Part shown: positions 1 through 9,196 of the stretch, one piece after another
How positions within the stretch are numbered: position 1 is the first letter of the stretch
Layout: each line of letters begins with the position of its first letter
From: Pseudomonas sp. B21-040
GTDB taxonomy: Bacteria; Pseudomonadota; Gammaproteobacteria; Pseudomonadales; Pseudomonadaceae
Assembly: GCF_024748695.1 (NCBI RefSeq)
Contig: NZ_CP087176.1
Coordinates: 4,953,501 to 5,017,500, forward strand
DNA: 64,000 nucleotides
Reading direction: 5' to 3'
Notes under the pieces: generated by a model
The model's input: only the letters and a program-made list of their open reading frames with translations
What the model was told of the DNA's origin: nothing
Databases searched by the model: none
Program-made: the position numbers and the translations under genes

Positions 1-797
1 TGTGCGTAGGCGACCAGGTCCGGGTATTCGCCCTTGAGCTGTGCGACCAGTGCCGCGGGCACCAACGGGTTTTTGAAGAAACTGCCCGCATTGCCCAGCA
101 AGGCCGGGTCCGGGAGCTTTTCATTGCGGATGCTGCAAATGGCCAGGCTGACATCCGTTGCCGTCGGTTGCTCGATGCCTTGCTCGGTCAGGCGCTGGCG
201 CACTGGGCCGTATTCCAGATGCAGGTGCGCGGCGCGGTCCAGCGCAAAACGCACCCGCAGGATCAACCAACGCCCCGGCTGCTGTTTGAACAAGCTGTCG
301 CGATAAGCGAAATTGCATTCTTCGAGAGTGAAATCCCGCAGCTCGCCAGTCTGGCGATCCAGCGCGGTCAGGCCGGAGAACACGTCCTTGATTTCGACCC
401 CGTACGCGCCAATGTTTTGCATCGGCGCCGCACCGACGGTACCGGGAATCAGGCTGAGGTTTTCCAGGCCCGACAACCCTTGCGCCAGCGTGTGCTGCAC
501 GAACGGATGCCAAGGCTCGCCGGCCTCGGCTTCGATCACGACTTTGCTGCCGTCATCGCTGAGGATGCGAATCCCGCGCGTGGCCATGCGCAGCACCAGC
601 GACTGGATATCCGCTGTCAGCAGCAAGTTGCTGCCGCCACCGATGACCAGCAGCGGCACATCATGCGCCGCCGCATACGCCAGGGCTTCGCGCACGTCAG
701 CATCGCTGTGGGCTTCGGCAAACAGACGAGCCTGAACGTCGACACCGAAGCTGTTGAACGGCTTGAGCGAAACCTGCGATTGAACCTGCAAACTCAT
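1..797 (-). CDS. murB: UDP-N-acetylenolpyruvoylglucosamine reductase MurB (3' end outside window)
   Basis: MurB is the FAD-dependent cytoplasmic enzyme that reduces UDP-GlcNAc-enolpyruvate to UDP-MurNAc in peptidoglycan precursor synthesis. The reading frame starts with ATG at 797 (MSLQVQSQVSLKPFNSFG) and runs off the left edge without a stop. It shows the FAD-binding run GGGSNLLL near residue 53, the PGTVGAAPMQNIGAYG segment, and NAGSFFKNP, whose Ser is the family's proton donor. The ATG overlaps the stop of the upstream phosphatase gene as ATGA, so the two are probably translationally coupled. It is the last visible gene of the exbB-exbD-lpxK-kdsB operon. Identification is secure; only the extreme C-terminus is missing. 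Confidence 0.96.
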   Translation of the reverse strand, partial: MSLQVQSQVSLKPFNSFGVDVQARLFAEAHSDADVREALAYAAAHDVPLLVIGGGSNLLLTADIQSLVLRMATRGIRILSDDGSKVVIEAEAGEPWHPFVQHTLAQGLSGLENLSLIPGTVGAAPMQNIGAYGVEIKDVFSGLTALDRQTGELRDFTLEECNFAYRDSLFKQQPGRWLILRVRFALDRAAHLHLEYGPVRQRLTEQGIEQPTATDVSLAICSIRNEKLPDPALLGNAGSFFKNPLVPAALVAQLKGEYPDLVAYA

Positions 798-1258
798 AGC
801 CGTCCCTTCAATTCGATCACCAGCAAATCACTGGCGCGCTCGATCAGGTCCAGCACCTGTTCGAAGCCCTGGTCACCGTCGTAGTACGGGTCCGGGACCT
901 CATCGAGTTCCGACTGGTAGCGACGCAGGAACAAATCCAGCTCGGCTTTGCCCTTGGCCGGTTGCAGCGCCTTGAGGTGGCGCAGGTTGCTGTTGTCCAT
1001 CGCCAGAATCAGGTCGTAAGTGGCGAAATCGGCACGGGTGACTTGCTGGGCGCGCTGGGCGGACAAGTCGTAACCGCGCAACTTGGCCGCGGCCTGGCTG
1101 CGTTTGTCCGGCGCCTTGCCGACATGCCAGTCACCGGTGCCGGCGGAGGCGACTTCAATCTGATCGGCCAGCCCCGCTTCGCGCAGTTTGTGCCGCAGCA
1201 CGCCTTCGGCCGTTGGAGAACGGCAGATGTTGCCCAGGCACACGAACAAAACGCGCAT
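794..1258 (-). CDS. low-molecular-weight protein-tyrosine phosphatase
   Basis: This 154-residue protein is a cysteine phosphatase of the LMW-PTP family. The P-loop CLGNICRS (Cys7, Arg13) sits at the N-terminus, and the general-acid Asp lies in DPYYDG near residue 122. Length is normal for the family. Bacterial members act on phosphotyrosine of BY-kinases or on small phospho-substrates; the target here cannot be told, and no BY-kinase or exopolysaccharide gene is nearby. It lies between kdsB and murB, with its start overlapping the kdsB stop (TGATG) and its stop overlapping the murB start (ATGA). That places it in an envelope-biosynthesis transcript, an arrangement conserved in Pseudomonas. 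Confidence 0.93.
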   Translation of the reverse strand: MRVLFVCLGNICRSPTAEGVLRHKLREAGLADQIEVASAGTGDWHVGKAPDKRSQAAAKLRGYDLSAQRAQQVTRADFATYDLILAMDNSNLRHLKALQPAKGKAELDLFLRRYQSELDEVPDPYYDGDQGFEQVLDLIERASDLLVIELKGRL

Positions 1259-2022
1259 CAGGCCTCCAGCAGGCGACGAACGCGCTCAAGGTCTTCAACG
1301 GTGTCGACACCGGTTGGCGGCGCGATCAGCGCGTCGGCGACGTGAATCCGCACGCCGTGCCACAAGGCTCGCAGTTGTTCCAGCGACTCGGTGTTTTCCA
1401 GCCAGCATGGGCCCCAGCTGACGAAGTCCTGCAGGAAACCGGCGCGATAGGCATAAATGCCGATGTGGCGACGGTATGGCACGCCTTCCGGCAATTGCTC
1501 GCGGCTCTTGGCGAACGCGTCCCGGGCCCACGGCAAGGTCGAGCGACTGAAGGTCAGCGCCAGGCCATTAAGGTCGCTGACGACCTTGACCACATTGGGG
1601 TTGAACAGTGTTTCCACGTCTTCGATCGGCTCGGCCAGGGTGGCCATGCGAGCTTCGGTGTGAGCAGCGAGGTTGGCGGCGACCTGATCGATCACGCTCG
1701 GCGGGATCAGCGGTTCGTCACCCTGGACGTTGACCACGATGGCGTCGGGCGCCAAGCCGAGTTTTGCTGCGACCTCGGCCAGACGGTCGGTGCCCGAATT
1801 GTGGTCTTCGCGGGTCAGCACCACTTCAGCACCGAACCCGTTGCACGCCTCGACAATGCGCGCATCGTCGGTGGCAACCACCACACGCTGTGCGCTGCTT
1901 TTGCTGGCCTGTTCCCAGACATGCTGGATCATCGGCTTGCCGGCGATCAGCAGCAGCGGCTTACCCGGCAAGCGGGTGGAGGCAAAACGCGATGGAATGA
2001 CAACGGTAAAGGCTGTGGTCAT
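1258..2022 (-). CDS. kdsB: 3-deoxy-manno-octulosonate cytidylyltransferase KdsB
   Basis: KdsB activates Kdo with CTP to CMP-Kdo in the cytoplasm for lipopolysaccharide inner-core assembly. The 254-residue protein opens with the nucleotidyltransferase signature [17 protein letters not shown]. It carries [11 protein letters not shown] near residue 97 (metal- and substrate-binding Asp) and the HIGIYAYR segment near residue 190. Length matches the family (about 250). The start is the ATG at 2022, which overlaps the stop of the Trm112-like gene (ATGA). The neighbour lpxK also serves lipid A-Kdo synthesis, which fits an LPS operon. Confidence 0.96.
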   Translation of the reverse strand: MTTAFTVVIPSRFASTRLPGKPLLLIAGKPMIQHVWEQASKSSAQRVVVATDDARIVEACNGFGAEVVLTREDHNSGTDRLAEVAAKLGLAPDAIVVNVQGDEPLIPPSVIDQVAANLAAHTEARMATLAEPIEDVETLFNPNVVKVVSDLNGLALTFSRSTLPWARDAFAKSREQLPEGVPYRRHIGIYAYRAGFLQDFVSWGPCWLENTESLEQLRALWHGVRIHVADALIAPPTGVDTVEDLERVRRLLEA

Positions 2023-2204
2023 TTATCCAGACGCTCGTCGGTGGTCAGGGTGCGCGCTTCAGTTTCGAGCATCACCGGAATGCCGTCGCGAATCGGGTAT
2101 GCCAGACCGGCGCCCTTGCTGATCAGCTCGGTCTTGTCGGCGCTGAGCTTGAGTGGGCCTTTGCAGACCGGGCAAGCGAGGATATCGAGCAATTTGGTGT
2201 CCAT
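2019..2204 (-). CDS. Trm112-like zinc-ribbon-type small protein (YcaR family)
   Basis: A 61-residue protein of the Trm112/YcaR family, beginning [18 protein letters not shown]. It has one clear CPVC pair near residues 11-14 and the conserved [12 protein letters not shown] segment at residues 36-47. I chose the ATG at 2204, not 2210, because an AGGGA element lies six bases before it. In many proteobacteria this small gene sits between lpxK and kdsB, as here, and its biochemical role in bacteria is not settled. Eukaryotic Trm112 activates methyltransferases, but nothing in this locus shows such a partner. Only one CxxC is present, so zinc binding is uncertain. Confidence 0.9.
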   Translation of the reverse strand: MDTKLLDILACPVCKGPLKLSADKTELISKGAGLAYPIRDGIPVMLETEARTLTTDERLDK

Positions 2205-2229
2205 GAGCATTCCCTGGATAAAAACGGTT

Positions 2230-3240
2230 TTAAGGCAAAAGACGATCCGGCAACAGGCGCATCAGCTGCGTATCGAACCAGGCCACGAAGGCCGGCGATG
2301 GCACAGCATCGACCGCCAGGTACCACCAATCGGCGGCGGCAAAGGCACGGCACTTCACCGCGTCCTTTTCAGTCATCACCAACGGCAATGACGGTGTGAA
2401 ATTCAAGGCCTGCACGCTGTACTCGGCGTGGTCGGCAAAAGCATGCGGAACTGGCTTGCAGTGTAGCGTTTCGAGGGTTTTGAAGAAACGCTGCGGATTG
2501 CCGATCCCGGCCACTGCGTGCACCGCCTGGCCTGCGGGAAAGTGGTCGAGGGGGCGCCGCTCACCGCTTTGCAGATTGATAAAGGCGGTGGGTTGGAGCT
2601 GGAAGGCAAAACCGTTGTCGCGATCATCGCTAGCGCCGTTGTACAGCACCGCGTCGACGCTTTGCAGGCGCTCGACCGGTTCACGCAACGGCCCGGCGGG
2701 CAGGCAACGCTGATTGCCCAGACCTCGTGCGGCGTCGATCAATACCAGTTCCAGGTCACGGGCCATCCGGTAATGTTGCATGCCGTCATCGGACAGGATC
2801 AGGTCCAACGGCTCGCTCGCGAGCAGTGCTTTGATGGCGCTGCTGCGGTCCGGGTCGATCATCAAGGGCACGCCGGTGCGCTGGACGATCAACAGCGGTT
2901 CATCGCCCGACACATCGGCGCTTTGATCGGCTTCGACTCGCCAGGGTAGCTGCGGCGGTTTGGCACCGTAACCGCGACTGACCACGCCGACCCGCAAGCC
3001 GCTGCGCTGGCAATGCTGGATCATCCACAGAATCAGCGGCGTCTTGCCGGTGCCGCCCACCGTGATATTGCCGACCACAATCAGCGGCACGGGCGGCTGA
3101 TAGATCTCGCCCTCACCCGCCAGAAACCGCTTGCGCTTGTTCATGACCACCCACCGGTACAACCACTCCAGTGGCTGCAACAGCTTCAGGGCCGGATGAC
3201 CTTCGTACCACGCGGCGAGCAAGCGATCAGACATGGCCAT
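2230..3240 (-). CDS. lpxK: tetraacyldisaccharide 4'-kinase LpxK
   Basis: LpxK is the inner-membrane kinase that phosphorylates the 4' position of the lipid A disaccharide precursor to give lipid IVA. The 336-residue protein ([18 protein letters not shown]) has the P-loop [17 protein letters not shown] near residues 57-73, and DPDRSSA and SDDGMQHYR motifs typical of the family. The N-terminal hydrophobic helix precedes the P-loop. The ATG overlaps the stop of exbD as TGATG; a second in-frame ATG two codons later is an alternative start. Position between exbD and kdsB is the usual Pseudomonas arrangement. Confidence 0.97.
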   Translation of the reverse strand: MAMSDRLLAAWYEGHPALKLLQPLEWLYRWVVMNKRKRFLAGEGEIYQPPVPLIVVGNITVGGTGKTPLILWMIQHCQRSGLRVGVVSRGYGAKPPQLPWRVEADQSADVSGDEPLLIVQRTGVPLMIDPDRSSAIKALLASEPLDLILSDDGMQHYRMARDLELVLIDAARGLGNQRCLPAGPLREPVERLQSVDAVLYNGASDDRDNGFAFQLQPTAFINLQSGERRPLDHFPAGQAVHAVAGIGNPQRFFKTLETLHCKPVPHAFADHAEYSVQALNFTPSLPLVMTEKDAVKCRAFAAADWWYLAVDAVPSPAFVAWFDTQLMRLLPDRLLP

Positions 3241-3668
3241 CAGGGCGCGGGCGCCGCCTCGACGGTGGTCATGCGCAAGTGACTGAAACCGAGTTTCCCG
3301 GCGGCGTCCATGGCGGTGATGACGGATTGATGTTGGGTCTTGCCGTCAGCGCTGATGGACAGCGGCAAATTGGTGTCACCGTTGGATTCTTTTTGCAGCG
3401 CTTCCATCAAGGTCACCAGATCACTCTTGGGCAACACATGATTGTTCACCGAGATCACGCCTTCGGCATTGATGGTGATGTCCAGTTGCTTGACTTGCTG
3501 ATCTTCGGCCGGCGAGCCGCTGACCGCTTCCGGCAGTTCGACGCGCAACTGGGTTTCTCGGGTAAAGGTGGTGGTCACAACGAAAAACAGTAGCAAGACA
3601 AACACCACGTCGATCAGCGACACGAGATTGATGTCCACGTTCTCCCGTTGCTTGCGGCGGAATTTCAC
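3240..3668 (-). CDS. ExbD/TolR family biopolymer transport protein
   Basis: A 142-residue inner-membrane protein with a short cytoplasmic N-terminus, one transmembrane helix at about residues 14-36 and a periplasmic domain. The helix begins with [18 protein letters not shown], which holds the single Asp that carries protons in ExbD/TolR/MotB proteins. It overlaps the upstream ExbB-like gene by ATGA and the downstream lpxK by TGATG. No tonB lies beside it, so this is the lpxK-linked ExbBD pair and not an obvious iron-uptake energiser. In some bacteria this pair is thought to support envelope or lipid processes, but that is inference here. Confidence 0.92.
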   Translation of the reverse strand: MKFRRKQRENVDINLVSLIDVVFVLLLFFVVTTTFTRETQLRVELPEAVSGSPAEDQQVKQLDITINAEGVISVNNHVLPKSDLVTLMEALQKESNGDTNLPLSISADGKTQHQSVITAMDAAGKLGFSHLRMTTVEAAPAP

Positions 3669-4300
3669 GCTTTGCCCTCAGCCAGATCAACGTCACGGTC
3701 GCCCTGCACCACTTCAACCAGCTTGATGGCTTCCTGCTCCATCCCCACCACCAGTTCATCGATGCGCCGTTGCAAGAACCGGTGAAAGAATACCGACGGG
3801 ATGCCGACGATCAGGCCCGAAGCCGTGGTGATCAAGGCTTTGGAAATACCGCCGGCCAGCACTGCGGCGTTGGTGGTCATGCCCGTGCCCATGAACGAGC
3901 TGAAGATATCGATCATGCCCAGCACCGTCCCCAGCAATCCGAGTAACGGGGCCATGGCGGCGATGGTGCCCAAGGCATTGATGTAGCGTTCGAGTTCGTG
4001 AATGACCCGCGCGGCGGCTTCTTCAATGCACTCTTTCATGATCTCGCGACCATGCTTGGAGTTCGCAAGGCCCGCCGCCAGGATCTCGCCCAACGGTGAG
4101 TTGGCGCGCAGTTCCTTGAGTTTTTCTTTATTGAGTTGCTTGTCCTTGATCCACACCCAGACCTGCCCGAGCAGATGCTCCGGGGTCACACGGCTGGCTC
4201 GCAGGGTCCAGAGACGCTCGGCGACGATCGCCATGGCCGCGATGGAACTCAGAATGATCGGCAGCATCATCCAACCGCCGGATTTGACCAATTCCCACAC
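3665..4300 (-). CDS. MotA/TolQ/ExbB family proton channel protein
   Basis: A 211-residue inner-membrane protein of the ExbB/TolQ family with three transmembrane segments (near residues 8-28, 108-130 and 145-170). It partners the ExbD-like protein encoded immediately downstream to form a proton-driven motor. I chose the GTG at 4300 (read as MWELVKSGGWMMLP) because GAGGGG lies about ten bases upstream. The ATG at 4330 would put that ribosome site inside the gene. It is the first gene of the operon leading to lpxK, kdsB and murB, and a 98-base gap separates it from comEC on the same strand. Confidence 0.92.
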   Translation of the reverse strand: MWELVKSGGWMMLPIILSSIAAMAIVAERLWTLRASRVTPEHLLGQVWVWIKDKQLNKEKLKELRANSPLGEILAAGLANSKHGREIMKECIEEAAARVIHELERYINALGTIAAMAPLLGLLGTVLGMIDIFSSFMGTGMTTNAAVLAGGISKALITTASGLIVGIPSVFFHRFLQRRIDELVVGMEQEAIKLVEVVQGDRDVDLAEGKA

Positions 4301-4398
4301 AGTGACAGTCCCCTCGAAAAAGTGCGCCACTCTAACATAGGGGCCGAGCGCACCGAAGACCGTGATGTCGCATCCGGTCGGGCTTTAATAACTCTCGG

Positions 4399-6633
4399 CT
4401 ATTTGTTGAGCGGTGGCGGATCGCGCCAGAAACGCCGATCCAGACGCATCGTCCACGGCGGTTTGAAACGGCCCAATTGCAGATGAATGGCGCCGTGCTC
4501 GGCGCTGTCGTAGATCATCATGCCGAGCTTTTTATAGCGCGCCACCACGGTGGGGTGCGGATGGCCAAAGGAATTGCCTTGCCCACGGGAAATCAGCACG
4601 GCCTTGGGTTGCAGCGCGCTCAACAGCGCCATCGACGAGGAACTGCGGCTGCCATGATGAGGTGACTGCAACCAATCGGTGTTTTGTGCGAGAGGACTTT
4701 CAAGCAACGCCCGCTCGGCAGCGGTGTCGATATCACCGGTCAGCAACAGTCGCTCGCCGCTGGCTTCTATTTGCAATACGCAGGATTTCTGATTGCGGTC
4801 ATGGGCTGACGTCCATTGCCACAGTTCGAAGTGCACGCCGTCCCAGGTCCATTGCCGACCACTTTCACAGCCCTCGGCGTGCAGTTCGGCAGGCAGCCCC
4901 TCGGGATCGCCACTGAGTACCCGACTGACCGGCAAACCATTGGCCACTGCTCGCGCACCACCAGCGTGATCGGCATCGGCGTGGCTGATCAGCATCAGGT
5001 CGAGCCCCTTCACCCCCAGTTTGCGCAACGAAGGCAGGACCACCCGCTCACCGAGGTCGAAATCGCCGAAACGAGGCCCGGTGTCATACAGCAGCGTGTG
5101 ATAGCGAGTACGCACCAGGATGGCCAATCCTTGGCCGACGTCCAGTTGCCAGACATCGGCCCGGTCTTCAGGCAACAACGGTCGAGGTGGAAACACCAGC
5201 ATCAACAGCAGCGGCCAGCCCAAAGGGCGTAGCGCAACGCCTCGCGGCATCAAGAGTAGAAAGGCCCCCAATGTGCCGAGCGCCCAACTCCACAGCGGTA
5301 CCGCCGCCGGTAACCACGCAGGCAGTTGCCCGGCCATTAATGCCAGTGCCCTGAACAGCCAGTCGATCAACCCGCCCGCCAGCCACAGCAACCCTTCGCC
5401 CACATAAGGGACGGGTAATAACAATGTGCCGAGCAAGGCTGGTGGCAACACCAGCAGACTGATCCAGGGCACCGCCAGCAAATTGGCCACAGGCCCGCTG
5501 ATGCTGATCGGCAAGCCCAGCACCAACAACAACGGGCACAAACCGATTGCAATCAGCCACTGGGCCCGAGTCCAGGTTTGCCACCATCGCCAGGGGCCCA
5601 ACCGCCCGCCAAAGGTGAAGATCAACACCGCCACTGCTGCAAAAGATAGCCAGAAGCCTGGTTGCAGACTGGCCAGCGGATCCACCAGCAAAACGCCATT
5701 CAACGCCAGCAACAGCGGCCACCACGCACCGAGGTGACGAAAACGCAGCCGCCATAACAGCACCAGCCCGATCATCACGCACGCGCGTTGCACCGGTACG
5801 TCGAAACCGGCCAGTAACCCATAAGCCAGCGCTGCCGAGAACGCCAGCCCGCACGCCCATGGCAGCCAGGGTAAACGCCCTGGCCACAGCCCCAAACGCG
5901 TCAACCCTGCGATCAGCAGATAGACCAATCCCGCCAGCAAGCCGATGTGCTGCCCAGAAATCACCAGCAGATGCACGGTGCCGGTGTCTTGCAGCACTTG
6001 CCATTCCTCACGGCTCAGCCCGGCGCCATCGCCCAGCACCAGCGCCGTCAACGCCCCGGTTCGGCCTTGGGCATCTACGGCTTGCAAACGCCGGCGGATG
6101 CCGTCGCGCCAGGCCCATCGGGCTTCGGCGACCAATTCGCCGTCCTTGACCGTGCCGGTTGCACCGATGCGTTGAGCCAGCAGCCAGGCGTCATAATCGA
6201 ACGCATGCGGATTGAGCAGCCCGGCAGGACGCTTCAATTTGACCGCCAGCCGCCACCGTTCGCCGCTATTGACGGGCGGCCCGCCATACCAGGCCAGACG
6301 CAGGTGTCGGGGCAGTTTGGTTCGGCGTGACTGGCTGTCCGTCAGCTCGAAACGCACCACGCCGTCTGCCTGTTGCGGCAGGCCCGTTACCCGCCCTTCG
6401 ACCCAGCGCGTCTCGCCATCGAGTGTGTGTGGCAGCCGATCATCCAGCGCCCACTGCGCGTTCGCGCACGCCCAACTGAAGCCGAACAGGAAAAACGCCA
6501 ATGGATACGAGCGAAACGGCAACACCATCAAACCGACTAACGGCAGCAACCCCCATAACCCAACCGGCGGTAGTTCCGGCAAAAACCTCAGGGCCAGCAA
6601 ACCCAACGCCAGCGCTATCATCCCTGTGCGCAT
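4399..6633 (-). CDS. comEC: DNA internalization-related competence protein ComEC/Rec2
   Basis: A 744-residue polytopic inner-membrane protein forming the channel for single-stranded DNA during natural transformation. An N-terminal DUF4131-type region is followed by the Competence domain (many transmembrane helices, residues about 195-500, with VISGQHIGLLAGL near 225). The C-terminal metallo-beta-lactamase-like domain has SHADADHAGG near residue 553 and SPHHGSRSS near 660. Length is normal. The start ATG at 6633 has AGGA seven bases upstream. ComEC is widely conserved in Pseudomonas whether or not transformation has been seen, so competence cannot be concluded from this gene. It is divergent from the DUF2062 gene. 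Confidence 0.95.
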   Translation of the reverse strand: MRTGMIALALGLLALRFLPELPPVGLWGLLPLVGLMVLPFRSYPLAFFLFGFSWACANAQWALDDRLPHTLDGETRWVEGRVTGLPQQADGVVRFELTDSQSRRTKLPRHLRLAWYGGPPVNSGERWRLAVKLKRPAGLLNPHAFDYDAWLLAQRIGATGTVKDGELVAEARWAWRDGIRRRLQAVDAQGRTGALTALVLGDGAGLSREEWQVLQDTGTVHLLVISGQHIGLLAGLVYLLIAGLTRLGLWPGRLPWLPWACGLAFSAALAYGLLAGFDVPVQRACVMIGLVLLWRLRFRHLGAWWPLLLALNGVLLVDPLASLQPGFWLSFAAVAVLIFTFGGRLGPWRWWQTWTRAQWLIAIGLCPLLLVLGLPISISGPVANLLAVPWISLLVLPPALLGTLLLPVPYVGEGLLWLAGGLIDWLFRALALMAGQLPAWLPAAVPLWSWALGTLGAFLLLMPRGVALRPLGWPLLLMLVFPPRPLLPEDRADVWQLDVGQGLAILVRTRYHTLLYDTGPRFGDFDLGERVVLPSLRKLGVKGLDLMLISHADADHAGGARAVANGLPVSRVLSGDPEGLPAELHAEGCESGRQWTWDGVHFELWQWTSAHDRNQKSCVLQIEASGERLLLTGDIDTAAERALLESPLAQNTDWLQSPHHGSRSSSSMALLSALQPKAVLISRGQGNSFGHPHPTVVARYKKLGMMIYDSAEHGAIHLQLGRFKPPWTMRLDRRFWRDPPPLNK

Positions 6634-6768
6634 ACGCTCATCCTTGAGAGTTCCTCCCTAGGCATAGCCGGCTAACCGCACAGGCGCCGTTATTAATTGT
6701 CACAAAGTCTGAATGGGCGCTTCGTAGAATCCAGACATACTTGCCGCCTTAACCGACCGAGAAGCCTT

Positions 6769-7284
6769 ATGCCCCGGCGCTTATTCAAACGTTACATGCC
6801 AGACCCGACCAGCATCAGGGAACACAAGTCCTTACGCTTTCTCGGCACCTTGCTGCATGACCCCAACCTCTGGCACCTCAACCGCCACTCTGTGGCCCGG
6901 GCGATGGCGGTCGGCCTGTTCGCGGCGTTTCTGCCGATCCCGTTTCAAATGCTGCTGGCGGCCGTTCTTTCCATCATGGTGCGGGGCAACATACCGATTG
7001 CGGTGAGCCTGGTCTGGCTGACCAACCCGATCACCATGCCAGCGGTGTTTTATTGCACTTACCAGACCGGTGCCTGGCTGCTGGATGTGCCCGCTCGGCA
7101 GTTGCCAGATGCATTGACCTGGGAATGGGTCAGCAGCGAACTCTCGACACTGTGGCAACCATTTTTGCTGGGCTCGGTCGTCACCGGACTGGTGCTGGGC
7201 GCCCTCGCCTACTGCCTGACCATGCTGTACTGGCGCTGGTGGGTGGCGCGGCAGTGGAAACGGCGCAAGAAAAGCCGGCTGTAG
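6769..7284 (+). CDS. DUF2062 domain membrane protein
   Basis: A 171-residue protein (MPRRLFKRYMPDPTSIREHK) of the DUF2062 family, with a basic N-terminus and three or more hydrophobic segments (about residues 45-70, 75-100 and 130-155). The family motif LTNPITMPAVFY lies near residue 85. I chose the ATG at 6769 over the longer frame because family members begin close to this point. The function of the family is not established. It is transcribed away from comEC, its conserved neighbour in Pseudomonas, and ends just before a strong bidirectional terminator. Confidence 0.9.
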   Translation: MPRRLFKRYMPDPTSIREHKSLRFLGTLLHDPNLWHLNRHSVARAMAVGLFAAFLPIPFQMLLAAVLSIMVRGNIPIAVSLVWLTNPITMPAVFYCTYQTGAWLLDVPARQLPDALTWEWVSSELSTLWQPFLLGSVVTGLVLGALAYCLTMLYWRWWVARQWKRRKKSRL

Positions 7285-7289
7285 AATGC

Positions 7290-7320
7290 AAAACGGCCTC
7301 CAATGTGGAGGCCGTTTTTT
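7290..7320. terminator. bidirectional rho-independent terminator
   Basis: A perfect 13-base stem (AAAACGGCCTCCA / TGGAGGCCGTTTT) with a three-base loop and a T run on both strands. It lies between the convergent DUF2062 gene and the ABC permease gene and can serve both. Confidence 0.92.
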
Positions 7321-7356
7321 ATGCGGTGTCTGGGTAAGCGTCTTGGCGATCCTGAA

Positions 7357-8136
7357 TCAGGTACGCATCCCGCGACCGCTGACCAGCAAACGTGCGCAAC
7401 CGATGTACAACACGACAGTCGCCACCAGCATGAAGGTGATGGCGATGCTGATCTTGATGTCCGACACACCGAGGATGCCATAACGGAAGGCGTTGACCAT
7501 GTGCAGCACCGGGTTCGCCAGGGACACGGTCTGCCAGAACGGTGGCAACAGGGAAATCGAGTAGAACACCCCGCCCAGGTAGGTCAGCGGTGTCAGTACG
7601 AATGTCGGAATGATCGAGATGTCATCGAAATTGCGTGCAAACACAGCGTTGATGAAGCCCAGCAGCGAGAAGATCGTCGCCGTCAGCACCACCACCAGAA
7701 TAGTCACGCCCAGGTGATGCACCTGCAAATGCGTAAAGAACAGCGACAGCAACGTCACGATGATCCCGACCATCAACCCGCGCAGCACGCCGCCCAGGGT
7801 GTAGCCGATCAGAATCGTATGCGGTGACACTGGCGACACCATCAATTCCTCGATGGAGCGCTGGAACTTGCTGCCAAAGAAACTCGACACCACGTTGCCA
7901 TAGGCGTTGGTGATCACCGACATCATGATCAGCCCCGGCACGATGTACTCCATGTAGGTGAAGCCGCCCATGTCACCGATCTGGCGACCGATCAGGTTGC
8001 CGAAGATCACGAAGTACAAAACCATGGTGATGGCCGGCGGCAGCAATGTCTGCGGCCAGATCCGGGTAAAGCGCCGGACCTCACGGTAAACGATGGTATT
8101 GAGGGCAACGAGGTTGGGCTGCAGCTCGGAACTCAT
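7357..8136 (-). CDS. ABC-2 type transporter permease (YadH-like)
   Basis: A 259-residue inner-membrane permease of the ABC-2 family with about six transmembrane helices. It opens with the cytoplasmic stretch ALNTIVYREVRRFTRIWPQT seen in YadH proteins and holds the family segment GSKFQRSIEELMVSPVSP near residue 95. It pairs with the ATPase encoded just upstream; its start overlaps the ATPase stop (ATGA). Together they would form a YadGH-type exporter. The substrate is unknown in the family and nothing nearby points to one. Confidence 0.93.
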   Translation of the reverse strand: MSSELQPNLVALNTIVYREVRRFTRIWPQTLLPPAITMVLYFVIFGNLIGRQIGDMGGFTYMEYIVPGLIMMSVITNAYGNVVSSFFGSKFQRSIEELMVSPVSPHTILIGYTLGGVLRGLMVGIIVTLLSLFFTHLQVHHLGVTILVVVLTATIFSLLGFINAVFARNFDDISIIPTFVLTPLTYLGGVFYSISLLPPFWQTVSLANPVLHMVNAFRYGILGVSDIKISIAITFMLVATVVLYIGCARLLVSGRGMRT

Positions 8137-9065
8137 ACCGCCACCTTCGACAGATTTTTCTCCACCAGGGACACGAACAACTCCTCTAGGCGATTGGTTT
8201 TGTTACGCAGGCTCAGCACTTCGATGTTCTGCTGCGCCAACTGGGTAAACAGCGCGGTGATGCCCATGGCCTTGTCGACCTGGACTTCCAGCGTGTGGCC
8301 GTCAAGCAGCCGGGTCGGGTAGCCGAGCAACTGCGGCGCACTGTTCAGGGTGTTTTTGATGTCGAGCAGGAACGTCTCCACATGCAGCTGGCTGAGCAAC
8401 TGTTTCATGCTGGTGTTCTCGACGATGGTGCCGTGGTCGATGATGCCGATGTTGCGGCACAACTGCTCAGCCTCTTCCAGATAGTGCGTGGTGAGGATGA
8501 TGGTGATGCCTTTCTTGTTCAGCTCGGTGAGAAAGGTCCACATCGAACGACGCAGCTCGATGTCCACACCTGCCGTCGGTTCGTCGAGGATCAGCAAACG
8601 CGGTTCGTGAACCAGCGCGCGCGCAATCATCAATCGACGCTTCATGCCACCGGACAGCGAGCGTGACGGCGTATCGCGCTTATCCCACAGCCCCAGTTGG
8701 GTCAGGTATTGCTCGGCGCGTTCCTTGGCGACTTTCGCCGGAATGCCGTAGTAACCGGCCTGGGTCACCACGATATCGAAGGTCTTTTCGAACTGGTTGA
8801 AGTTGAATTCCTGGGGCACCACGCCGATGGAGCGTTTGAGCTGCGCAGGATTCTTGTCCAGGTCGTGGCCGAAGATATTCACCGTTCCGCTGGTCTTGTT
8901 CACCAGGGTCGAGAGAATGCCGATGGTCGTGGATTTGCCGGCGCCGTTCGGGCCGAGCAAGGCGAAAAAGTCACCTTCGGCAACGTCCAGATCGATACCA
9001 CTCAGGGCCTGGAAACCGTTGCCGTAGGTTTTGGTTAGCTGCCGGATGGACAGAGCGGAACTCAT
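8133..9065 (-). CDS. ABC transporter ATP-binding protein (YadG-like)
   Basis: A 310-residue ABC ATPase. The Walker A GPNGAGKST is near residue 39, the signature LSGGMKRRL near 137 and Walker B LLILDEPTAGVD near 157; a C-terminal extension of about 80 residues is usual for ABC-2 partners. It energises the YadH-like permease encoded next to it. The start ATG at 9065 is the first in frame with the conserved N-terminus ALSIRQLTKTYGNGFQAL. All ATPase motifs are intact. Confidence 0.94.
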   Translation of the reverse strand: MSSALSIRQLTKTYGNGFQALSGIDLDVAEGDFFALLGPNGAGKSTTIGILSTLVNKTSGTVNIFGHDLDKNPAQLKRSIGVVPQEFNFNQFEKTFDIVVTQAGYYGIPAKVAKERAEQYLTQLGLWDKRDTPSRSLSGGMKRRLMIARALVHEPRLLILDEPTAGVDIELRRSMWTFLTELNKKGITIILTTHYLEEAEQLCRNIGIIDHGTIVENTSMKQLLSQLHVETFLLDIKNTLNSAPQLLGYPTRLLDGHTLEVQVDKAMGITALFTQLAQQNIEVLSLRNKTNRLEELFVSLVEKNLSKVAV

Positions 9066-9196
9066 ATCGGATTACGCACCAAGAAGGAAAAAAGGAATAA
9101 AAGACGGCTGGCGGCGACAGGTACAACCGCGGCACATGGGCGCAATGGTGCTTGTCGCCGCCACACAAGTACAGTCAAGTGTGTCGATAGTGAGTA

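Noticed and set aside
1213..2391. Plus-strand frame of 392 codons opposite kdsB
   Set aside because: kdsB has full motifs on the minus strand, and the plus frame crosses three real gene borders.
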